Origin: DASVXQ01 sp040414855 | GTDB taxonomy: Bacteria > Actinomycetota > CALGFH01 | DNA: 35,462 bases | Reading direction: 5' to 3' | Assembly: GCA_040414855.1 (NCBI GenBank) | Contig: JBEDUQ010000175.1 | Location: forward strand, 1-35,462 | In this document: positions 1-6,260 of the stretch, in pieces | Position numbering within the stretch: position 1 is the stretch's first letter | Layout of the letters: every line of letters starts with the position of its first letter | Made by a program: the position numbers and the translations under genes | The notes under the pieces: generated by a model | Databases searched by the model: none | What the model was told of the DNA's origin: nothing | Seen by the model: the letters and a program-made list of their open reading frames with translations, nothing else

Positions 1-97
1 TCTGATAGATCGGCGGGATGACCGCGCCGGTGGCCGGGTCCGGCGCGGAGCCGACGTGCACCGCCTTGGTCTCGAAGTGGCTGTCCTCGAACGACAT
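1..97 (-). CDS. metB: Cystathionine gamma-synthase/gamma-lyase, N-terminal fragment cut by window edge
   Basis: Only the first 32 codons are inside the window. The reading begins at an ATG (95-97 on the complement) preceded by GGAG six bases upstream. The peptide starts MSFEDSHFETKAVHVG and continues with a Pro-Asp-Pro-x-Thr-Gly-Ala-Val-x-Pro-Pro-Ile-Tyr-Gln stretch, the hallmark N-terminus of the Cys/Met-metabolism PLP enzymes (MetB/MetC family). These enzymes make cystathionine from an activated homoserine and cysteine, or cleave cystathionine to cysteine. The PLP lysine and specificity residues lie outside the window, so synthase and lyase cannot be separated. The cystathionine beta-synthase gene lies upstream on the same strand, as in Mycobacterium (Rv1077/Rv1079), which favours a transsulfuration role. 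Family is fairly sure; exact activity is not. Confidence 0.8.
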   Translation of the reverse strand, partial: MSFEDSHFETKAVHVGSAPDPATGAVIPPIYQ

Positions 98-163
98 GCG
101 TTGCTCCAGCTCGCGTTGGACTCGAACAGTCGCGCCTCGACGGCGCAGGCGCCATTCAACACC

Positions 164-271
164 ACCTCGGGCGAGCCGGCCCCTGCCTGGCGCGCGCCCT
201 CCGGCGCGAGGAGCCCATCTGGTCCAACCTCGGGCGAGCCGGCCCTCACCTGGCGGCGGCGACCTGGTCCA
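164..271. repeat. Imperfect direct duplication upstream of metB
   Basis: A 19-base block (acctcgggcgagccggccc) occurs at 164-182 and again at 227-245. Each copy is followed by cctg(g)cg-type sequence and ends in ctggtcca (219-226 and 264-271), so about 63 bases are imperfectly duplicated as about 45. It fills the gap between metB and the preceding small gene, that is, the likely metB leader. No known riboswitch fold is evident to me. Confidence 0.6.
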
Positions 272-276
272 GTGAC

Positions 277-564
277 CTAGTCGAGTGTGGTGACCGCCAG
301 CGCACCGAGCACGGTCAGCTCGATCAGCTCCGCGTAGACCGTCACCATCCGCGCGCGCAACAGGCTCGCCAGCATGTCGGTCCGCAGCGCCCGCCTGGGC
401 AACCTGCCGTTGGCTTCGCGGACCAGTCGCAGCGCCTGGCGCTGCTCGTCGGTGACGTCGATCGGACGTGGCCCGGCGCCCTGCCGCACGATGAACGGGT
501 CGGCAGGGTTGAGCCCATGTGCGCTGCGTCCGGAACGACCGTCCTGGGCCGGCGTATCTCGCAT
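277..564 (-). CDS. Small unknown protein, possible winged-helix fold (95 aa)
   Basis: I do not recognise the family. I prefer the ATG at 562-564; a TTG four codons further upstream is also open. A run of G immediately upstream could act as ribosome binding site. The N-terminal 30 residues are polar and low in structure. The rest (from about residue 35) has an amphipathic pattern with EQRQALRLVREANGRLPRRA followed by a Leu-rich segment and LTVLGALAVTTLD at the end. This resembles a compact helix-helix-wing DNA-binding domain, but that is inference from pattern only. It sits on the same strand downstream of the XRE regulator gene, separated by a putative terminator, and ahead of metB. Actinobacterial XRE regulators of this type often have a small partner, usually DUF397; this protein does not look like DUF397. 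Confidence 0.55.
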   Translation of the reverse strand: MRDTPAQDGRSGRSAHGLNPADPFIVRQGAGPRPIDVTDEQRQALRLVREANGRLPRRALRTDMLASLLRARMVTVYAELIELTVLGALAVTTLD

Positions 565-707
565 GGGACCCCCCAAAAAATCGACTGCTGACTCGGCCAG
601 ACGCGAGCGCTGTGGTCGGCCCCCCCGGTGCTCCCCGGAGCCCTCGCGCCCGGCCGGTCGGCCGGTAACCTATTTGGGATTTCGAAGCGAGTTGCGGAGA
701 ATTCTTC

Positions 708-733
708 CGACCCCGGAGCGATTTTCCGGGTCG
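708..733 (-). terminator. Hairpin after the XRE regulator gene
   Basis: Cgaccccgg at 708-716 pairs with ccgggtcg at 726-733 with one bulged C and a 9-base loop. It lies about 25 bases past the TGA (756-758) of the regulator gene on the minus strand. There is no U-tract, only a mildly A/T-rich stretch after it, so termination efficiency is uncertain. Confidence 0.45.
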
Positions 734-755
734 AAAGTGTCCTGGTTATTAGCGG

Positions 756-1949
756 TCAAAATGGTCCGAGACTGTCCGCGAGGCGATGCAGGTTCGCGTT
801 TCGCGGCCCGCGCTCGCGCCGGAGGCCGGCCAGCAGGATTTCGCGGACCGGGGTGAAATGGCGCAGCTGCTCGGGCGCGAGCTGCTCGACCTCGAGCAGA
901 TTGTCGAGCATCGACGGCGTGTCGCGCCGGTAATTGTGCGCGGTCGCCACGTCGAGCAGGTGCCGGGTGTAGCGGCTGGTGGAGAGCTTTCTGCGGTCGA
1001 CCTTGGGTGCGACCCCCAGCGCGTTGCCCGCGTCGCCGAGGTCAACCGCGACCGAGACCTCGTGGGCGAGCACGTTCGCGGGACCGAACTGGGTGGCGAG
1101 CTGGAGGTCGCGCGCCATCACGTCGGGACCGGTCGCCATCCGCTCGGCCTCGCGCAGCGCCTCGCCGGCGCGCCCCTGGTCGCCCTTGCGCGCGTGCGCC
1201 ACCGCCAGCGGCAGGCACAGCGCGCCGCGGAGCGCCCGAAGCTCGGCGGAGCTCGTCGCGACCGCCGCGCGCTCCAGTGCCGCCTCCACGACATAGACGG
1301 CCTCGACCAGCCGGCCGGCTCCGACGAAGGCGAGCGCGAGCCGGTACGCGCTCAGCGCCCGCTCGATCGGGTCGTGGGTCGACTCGGCCGCGTGGACGCC
1401 GCGGTCGCCGGCGACCCAGGCGAGGTCGTTCTCGCGGTAGCGGACCAGGGCCGCGACCGCCAGCCCGTAGGCACGGGCGAGCAGCCCGAGCGCCCGGCGC
1501 CGTTGTTCGCCCTCGTTCGCCTCGACGGCGGCGTCGAGCTCGCTGAGCAGTGCGGGCAGCGCGGCGGCGGTGGCGGCGTAGCTGGCGCCGGCGCGAAGCC
1601 GGGTCACCGCCAGCAGCTCGGCCTTCAGCTCGGACAGGGCCCGCGGGACCGCCTTGGGCAGGCCGGGGAGGGTCGACAGCGCCCGGCAGAGCCCGGCGGT
1701 CTCGTTGGGCGGGTCGCTCCGCTCCCCCGTCCAGCTCTGCTCGCCGAGCAGGTAGCTGAGCGGCACCTTCAGCGCGTCGGCGACCCGCACCAGGACCGAG
1801 ATCCGGTCGACCGGGATCTCGCCGCGTTCGACCTTGCTGACCCAGTCCTCGGTCCGGTCGATCAGGCCGGCGAGCCGAAGCTGCGAGAGCCCGCGCGCGC
1901 GGCGGCGGTGGCGGATCCGCTCACCAACGAGCAGGTAGCCTCCTGGCAC
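756..1949 (-). CDS. XRE-family transcriptional regulator with TPR-like C-terminal region
   Basis: Residues about 6-65 form a Cro/C1-type helix-turn-helix: GERIRHRRRARGLSQ, then LAGLIDRTEDWVSKVERG, then a helix ending in a SYLLGE motif. The remaining about 330 residues are Ala/Leu/Arg-rich helical repeats (TPR-like), ending in LLDVATAHNYRRDTPSM and an arginine-rich tail. This is the usual layout of the large actinobacterial XRE regulators that sense a peptide or small ligand through the helical part. The start is uncertain: I give the GTG at 1947-1949. A perfect AGGAGG (1939-1944) lies downstream of it and points to a CTG at 1932-1934, four bases away and directly before the helix-turn-helix, so a CTG start is possible. 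It lies between cbs and metB, a place where related genomes have no such gene, so it may regulate them; this is inference. Confidence 0.85.
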   Translation of the reverse strand: MPGGYLLVGERIRHRRRARGLSQLRLAGLIDRTEDWVSKVERGEIPVDRISVLVRVADALKVPLSYLLGEQSWTGERSDPPNETAGLCRALSTLPGLPKAVPRALSELKAELLAVTRLRAGASYAATAAALPALLSELDAAVEANEGEQRRRALGLLARAYGLAVAALVRYRENDLAWVAGDRGVHAAESTHDPIERALSAYRLALAFVGAGRLVEAVYVVEAALERAAVATSSAELRALRGALCLPLAVAHARKGDQGRAGEALREAERMATGPDVMARDLQLATQFGPANVLAHEVSVAVDLGDAGNALGVAPKVDRRKLSTSRYTRHLLDVATAHNYRRDTPSMLDNLLEVEQLAPEQLRHFTPVREILLAGLRRERGPRNANLHRLADSLGPF

Positions 1950-2143
1950 GCCTCGCGACCCCCATCCCACGCGAAACCGACTCCAGGACGATGCTGCGGG
2001 GGCAACCAACCGGCGCACGTCCACAGCATGTCGCTGCGGTTACGTACCAGTGACTATGCGGCAATGAGCCCGGTGAGTGCAAACCCGCGCGTTCCGGACG
2101 GGAGGGCACGGCAATCGCGGAAGCGCCAGCTGTCGCGGACGCG

Positions 2144-3532
2144 TCAGCGGTCGCGCCGGTTGGTGGCCAGGAAATCGAGGATGTCCGAGCGGGTCATGAC
2201 CCCGACCGCGCGGCCACCGTCGGTGACCAGGACGGCGGTCGAGCGGCCCTTGGACAGCAGCTCGAACGCCTCCTCCACCGGCTCGTGCTGGTCGACCATC
2301 GGGAACGGAGGGTCCATCACGTCGATCACCTGGGCCTCGAGCACCTCCGGCTTGCGGAACAGCCGCTCGAGCAGCGAGCCCTCCTGGACCGAGCCGACCA
2401 CGCCGGAGAGGTCGTTGGGGTCGTCGCCCGAGACCACCGCGACCTGGCTCACCGACCAGGTGTGCAGCAGGTCGATCGCCTCGCGGACGCGCTGGTGCGC
2501 GGCCACCGTCACCAGCGGCGGCGTCTCGTGATGGGCCTTGCCGAGCAGCACGTCGCCGACCATCCCCTGGCGGCTGCGCGGCAGGAAGCCGTGCTCGCGC
2601 ATCCAGTCGTCGTTGAACACCTTCGACAGGTAGCCGCGGCCCGAGTCGGGGACCAGCACCACGATGGTGCCGCCCTCGCCGTGGTCCTTGGCGACCTCGA
2701 GGGCGGCGGACACCGCCATGCCGCCGGAGCCGCCGACCAGCATGCCCTCCTCGCGCGCCAGCCGCCGGGTGGTGAGGAAGGCGTCGCGGTCCGAGACCGT
2801 CACCAGCCGGTCGACCACGCCGCGGTCGAAGGTGGCCGGGTAGAAGTCCTCGCCCACGCCCTCCACGAGGTACGGATGCACGTCGTCGGGCCGCGAGTAG
2901 ATCGAGCCCTCCGGGTCGGCGCCGACGATCTGGACCTCCGGCTTGCGCTCCTTGAGGTAGCGGCCGGCGCCGGTGATGGTCCCGCCGGTGCCGACGCCGA
3001 CCACCAGCGCGTCGATGACGCCGCCGGTCTGCTCCCAGATCTCGGGGCCGGTGGTCGCGTAGTGCGCCTCGGGGTTGGCCTGGTTGGCGTACTGGTTGGG
3101 CTGGAAGGCGCCGGCGATCTCGGCGGTCAACCGGTTGGCGACCGAGTAATAGGACTCCGGCGCCTCGGGCGCGACCGCTGTCGGCGTCACCACCACCTCG
3201 GCGCCGTAGCCGCGCAGCAGCGCGATCTTCTCCGCGCTGACCTTGTCGGGCATGACGAAGACGCAGCGGTACCCGCGCAGCGCCGCCACGATCGCCAGGC
3301 CCACGCCGGTGTTGCCGCTGGTCGGCTCGATGATGGTGCCGCCGGGCGCGAGGTCGCCGTTGGCCTCGGCGCGCTCGACCATGGCCAGGCCGATGCGGTC
3401 CTTCACCGAGCCGCCCGGGTTCAGGTACTCGACCTTGGCGAGGATGCTTGACGTCAGGCCCCGCCCCAGGCGTGACAGACGAACCAGCGGGGTGTTGCCG
3501 ACGGCGTCCAGGATCGAGTCGTACACGCGCAT
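2144..3532 (-). CDS. cbs: Cystathionine beta-synthase (PLP domain plus two CBS domains)
   Basis: Condenses serine (or O-acetylserine) with homocysteine to cystathionine, the first step of reverse transsulfuration. Residues 1-330 are a fold-type II PLP domain: NPGGSVKDR with the Schiff-base Lys44, the substrate loop PTSGNTGVGL near residue 70, GTGGTITG near 178 for phosphate binding, and VPDSGRGYLSKVF near the domain end. Residues about 340-460 hold two CBS modules, ending with MTRSDILDFLATN. ATG start with GGAGG four bases upstream; 462 aa is normal for actinobacterial Cbs (M. tuberculosis Rv1077). Same-strand metB downstream and mca upstream make a thiol-metabolism neighbourhood. The CBS pair suggests regulation by an adenosyl ligand such as AdoMet, as in other members; not visible directly. 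Confidence 0.95.
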   Translation of the reverse strand: MRVYDSILDAVGNTPLVRLSRLGRGLTSSILAKVEYLNPGGSVKDRIGLAMVERAEANGDLAPGGTIIEPTSGNTGVGLAIVAALRGYRCVFVMPDKVSAEKIALLRGYGAEVVVTPTAVAPEAPESYYSVANRLTAEIAGAFQPNQYANQANPEAHYATTGPEIWEQTGGVIDALVVGVGTGGTITGAGRYLKERKPEVQIVGADPEGSIYSRPDDVHPYLVEGVGEDFYPATFDRGVVDRLVTVSDRDAFLTTRRLAREEGMLVGGSGGMAVSAALEVAKDHGEGGTIVVLVPDSGRGYLSKVFNDDWMREHGFLPRSRQGMVGDVLLGKAHHETPPLVTVAAHQRVREAIDLLHTWSVSQVAVVSGDDPNDLSGVVGSVQEGSLLERLFRKPEVLEAQVIDVMDPPFPMVDQHEPVEEAFELLSKGRSTAVLVTDGGRAVGVMTRSDILDFLATNRRDR

Positions 3533-3689
3533 GGGCCCTCCATTGGGCGCTCCAGGTCTCGGTCGGGATTGTAGTGCGCCGGCTCATCGCAGGTCGGAGC
3601 CGGTGGACCACGCGCCCTCCGCCTGGCCGCGATGCGATCGCGTTCGGCGCGCGCTGGAGCCTGTGGCTACCCGCCGGGAGGTCGCGCGC

Positions 3690-4583
3690 TCAGCCGAGCG
3701 GGTCGCCTTCCTCGTCGATGCCGGCGAACAGGTCGCCCTCGGGCTCGGGCGTCGGCACCTCGGAGCGCACCAGGGTGTAGTCGTCCCACGGGTACAGCTC
3801 GGCGACCAGCTCGTCGGGCATCGAGAACCAGGAGCCGTTGGGGTCGATCTGGGTCGCGTGCGCGATCAGCGCGTCGCGCGCCTGCGGCAGCCACTTGGCG
3901 ACGTCGACCTGGGTGGTGATGACCGGCTCCGGCCAGCGCTCGCCGTCGGCGTCGACCTCCTCGTCCCAGCGCTCGAGCCACTTGGCGTAGGGGCTCTCGA
4001 GCCCGCGGTCGATCGCGCCCTGGTGCAGCACCTCGATGCGGTGGCGCGAGAACGACGCGAAGTAGTAGAGCTTGAGCGGCTGGAAGGGCTCGCCGGCGTC
4101 GGGGTACCGCCCCGGGTCGCCGGCCGCGTCGAAGGCGGCGACGGAGACCTCGTGGGTGCGGATGTGGTCCGGGTGCGGGTAGCCGCCGCGCTCGTCGTAG
4201 GTCAGCAGCACCTGCGGGCGCTCGTCGCGGATGATCCGGACCAGCCGCTCCACCGCGCCGTCGAGATCGGCGTTGGCGAACGCCTCGGGATGCTTGTTGG
4301 TCTCGGTGTCGGGCATCCCGGAGTCGCGGTAGCCGAGGAAATAGTGCTGGCTGACGTTCAGGATCTCGAGTGCCTTGGCCAGCTCCTGGCGGCGCAGCTC
4401 GGGCATGCGGTCGAGGTTGCCCGGCTGGTCCATGGCCGGGTTGAGGATATCCCCGGCTTCGCCGCCCGTGCAGGTGACGACGATGGTTCGAACGCCCTCG
4501 TCGGCGTAGCGGGCGAGGGTGCCGGCGCCCTTGGACGACTCGTCGTCGGGGTGCGCGTGCACGGCGAGCAGAGTACGGGGCAC
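3690..4583 (-). CDS. mca: Mycothiol S-conjugate amidase
   Basis: Zn-dependent amidase that cleaves mycothiol S-conjugates to glucosaminyl-inositol and a mercapturic acid, which is exported; cytosolic detoxification. The N-terminus carries AVHAHPDDESSKGAGTLARY, the LmbE/PIG-L metal site (His11, Asp14), followed by VTCTGGEAGDILNPAM and TYDERGGYPHPDHIRTHE, which contains the third zinc-ligand histidine. The fuller ESSKGA, GEAGDILNP and C-terminal WFSMP segments fit Mca rather than the deacetylase MshB. I place the start at GTG 4581-4583: it opens VPRTLLAVHAHPDD, and AAGGAG lies about ten bases upstream. The protein is then 297 aa, close to known Mca (about 290). It implies that the organism makes mycothiol. 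In Mycobacterium mca is also near greA and metB, in agreement with the neighbours here. Confidence 0.93.
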   Translation of the reverse strand: MPRTLLAVHAHPDDESSKGAGTLARYADEGVRTIVVTCTGGEAGDILNPAMDQPGNLDRMPELRRQELAKALEILNVSQHYFLGYRDSGMPDTETNKHPEAFANADLDGAVERLVRIIRDERPQVLLTYDERGGYPHPDHIRTHEVSVAAFDAAGDPGRYPDAGEPFQPLKLYYFASFSRHRIEVLHQGAIDRGLESPYAKWLERWDEEVDADGERWPEPVITTQVDVAKWLPQARDALIAHATQIDPNGSWFSMPDELVAELYPWDDYTLVRSEVPTPEPEGDLFAGIDEEGDPLG

Positions 4584-4698
4584 GATCGGACGACTCCTTA
4601 TGCGAAGGCTGGCGCGGGACCAGGTACGGCTGGGGTGCCACGCCAAGGGTAGCGAACTCCCCCGACACCCGTCCGAGCCCGTCCACAGTCGCTATCCT
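4584..4698. promoter_or_regulatory. Divergent intergenic region between mca and the HD-domain gene
   Basis: The two genes diverge from this 115-base gap, so it must hold both promoters unless one reads in from elsewhere. TANNNT-type -10 candidates are TATCCT at 4693-4698 on plus and TACCCT (agggta at 4646-4651) on minus. No convincing -35 box accompanies either. Assignment is weak. Confidence 0.3.
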
Positions 4699-5295
4699 GT
4701 GGTTGAGGGACGAATTCGGGGAGGGCTCGGCACGGCTACCGGCGATGCACTGGTCGATTGGGCGGCCGAGCATGCCGAGCAGCTGCTGGCTCCGTTCAGC
4801 GATCACTGGGCGCATTCCAGCGCCGTCGCCGACCGGGCGCGACGGATCGGAAAGGCGTTCCCGGCTCAGGACAGGGACCAGCTGGTCGCGGCCGCCTACC
4901 TTCACGACATCGGCTACGCGCCGGAGCTCCGGCGCACCGGCTGCCACGCGATCGACGGCGCGAGCCATCTGCGCAAGGCCGGCCACGAGCGGCTCGCCGT
5001 GCTGGTGGCGCACCACGCCGAGGCCCGCTTCGAGGCCAGCCTTCGCGGCCTCGACGACGAGCTGGCCGAGTTCTCGCGCGAGTCCTCACCGGTGGCCGAC
5101 GCGCTCACCTACTGCGACATGACCATCGGCTTCGACGGCAAGCCGCTGACGCTGGACGAGCGGACCCGCGAGATCGCGCGGCGCCACGGCGAGGCGGACG
5201 CGGTCACCCGCTCGCTGGCCTGGTCGATGCCGTTCCTGTCGCTGTGCGTCGCCAGGACCGAGCGCCGGCTGCGGCTGCGCGGCCTCACGCCCTGA
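4699..5295 (+). CDS. HD-domain protein (putative metal-dependent phosphohydrolase)
   Basis: The HD superfamily motif is clear: HWAHSSAVADRARRIG early, then AAYLHDIGYAPELRRTGCHA with the metal-binding His-Asp pair, then a histidine-rich segment AVLVAHHAEARFEA typical of later metal ligands, then ADALTYCDMTIG. Such stand-alone HD proteins hydrolyse phosphate esters or nucleotides; the substrate cannot be told. The start is a problem. GTG 4699-4701 is the nearest canonical in-frame codon (198 aa) but has no ribosome binding site. A strong GGGGAGGG (4718-4725) lies inside this reading and faces an ACG at 4732-4734 at ideal distance, with no ATG/GTG/TTG in frame there. Divergent from mca, convergent with the DUF5317 gene. 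No response regulator or synthase partner is adjacent. Confidence 0.8.
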   Translation: MVEGRIRGGLGTATGDALVDWAAEHAEQLLAPFSDHWAHSSAVADRARRIGKAFPAQDRDQLVAAAYLHDIGYAPELRRTGCHAIDGASHLRKAGHERLAVLVAHHAEARFEASLRGLDDELAEFSRESSPVADALTYCDMTIGFDGKPLTLDERTREIARRHGEADAVTRSLAWSMPFLSLCVARTERRLRLRGLTP

Positions 5296-5320
5296 CGGCC
5301 CCGGTCCCAAGGCGGTCGCG

Positions 5321-6019
5321 TCATCCCGGACGCTCGGCCCGCCTGTTCGGGAGTGGGTCGGCGGTGGCGGGCGGTCCGTGGTCAGCCGGCGCCGCGCGCC
5401 CGTGCCGCGAAGGGGCGGGGTCGCGGCCGCGGGGCGCCCGCACGTGCCGGCCTCGATAGCGGCGGCGCCGAAGGTGGCGCCCCCTCGGCCTTGGCCGGTA
5501 CAGGCGCGAGCCCGCGAGGCCATGGATCGCGATCGCCGCGCCGATGGCGATCGCGACGTCGCCGACGCTGAAGACGTTGTGCAGCGGGACCGGCTCCGGG
5601 ATCGCGAACACGTCGCCGAGGAAGGCCACCCTCGGGTGCTCGACCAGCGCGGAGTTCGCGTACGAGCTCGTGCGCTTCGGCAGTCCCGCCTGGTCCAGCG
5701 CCTCGGCCGAGGCCGGCATCACGCCGCCGTTGGCGCTGATGGCGATCACGTTGAGCAGCACGCCGACGCCGATCAGCACCATGCCCGGCAGGTGGCGGTT
5801 GGCGACCACGAACACCGCGGCGACCGGGTAGGAGGCGAGCTGGATCCACGGCCGCATGCCCTGTGGGACGCCCGGAGCGTTGATGGCGACCATCTGGAGC
5901 GCGAGGGCGAGCAGGAGCGTCCAGGCCAGCCGCACGCTGACGTCGGCCAGCTTCGAGAGGTGACCGCCGAGCAACGGAACGGCAAGCGCGCTGAGCAGGA
6001 CGACCACGACGAGGAACAT
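5321..6019 (-). CDS. DUF5317 family membrane protein
   Basis: A 232-residue protein starting MFLVVVVLLSALAVPLLGG, with the family-like pattern of a leading membrane helix, a GGHLSKLADVSVRLAW segment, a second hydrophobic helix, QLASYPVAAVFVVANRHLPG, a third helix and the ISANGGVMPASAEAL motif, then HNVFSVGDVAIAIGAAIAI as the last helix. This matches my recollection of DUF5317, whose function is unknown. The C-terminal about 60 residues are very Arg/Pro/Gly-rich and probably disordered in the cytosol. I chose ATG 6017-6019 because AGGCGG sits just upstream and the first membrane helix begins at once; an upstream ATG (near 6115) would add a polar leader. It is convergent with the HD gene and divergent from the kinase gene. 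Confidence 0.8.
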   Translation of the reverse strand: MFLVVVVLLSALAVPLLGGHLSKLADVSVRLAWTLLLALALQMVAINAPGVPQGMRPWIQLASYPVAAVFVVANRHLPGMVLIGVGVLLNVIAISANGGVMPASAEALDQAGLPKRTSSYANSALVEHPRVAFLGDVFAIPEPVPLHNVFSVGDVAIAIGAAIAIHGLAGSRLYRPRPRGRHLRRRRYRGRHVRAPRGRDPAPSRHGRAAPADHGPPATADPLPNRRAERPG

Positions 6020-6260
6020 GCAACCGCCTATCGCTACAAACCGGTACAGCTTAACCGACTGGCTCGGCCCTCTACCGGAATCGGTGTAATTCACTATCAT
6101 TAGACTGTCTGTCATATTCGAGAGGCCTGATTCGAAGGTCAGGGTGGCCAGGATCTGGAGGATCGGATCCGGCCGCGCGCCGTGACCGCCCCTCGTGCCC
6201 GCGCCGCCGCCGGGGCACCGGAGCGGGACCCGTCCGAGCGTCGGGGGATGACTCCGGGGG
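6020..6260. promoter_or_regulatory. A/T-rich divergent region between DUF5317 and kinase genes
   Basis: Bases about 6045-6140 are clearly lower in GC than the rest of the window, which fits divergent promoters. Plus-strand -10 candidates are TATCAT (6097-6102) and TAGACT (6103-6108). On minus, ATGACA (a 5/6 match to TTGACA) reads from tgtcat at 6112-6117. The hexanucleotide attcga occurs twice around the palindrome aggcct (6117-6136). No single promoter can be fixed by eye. Confidence 0.4.

Noticed and set aside
786..2531. Long plus frame opposite the XRE regulator and the end of cbs
   Set aside because: Spans two unrelated genes on the other strand and has no domain; a GC-rich shadow.
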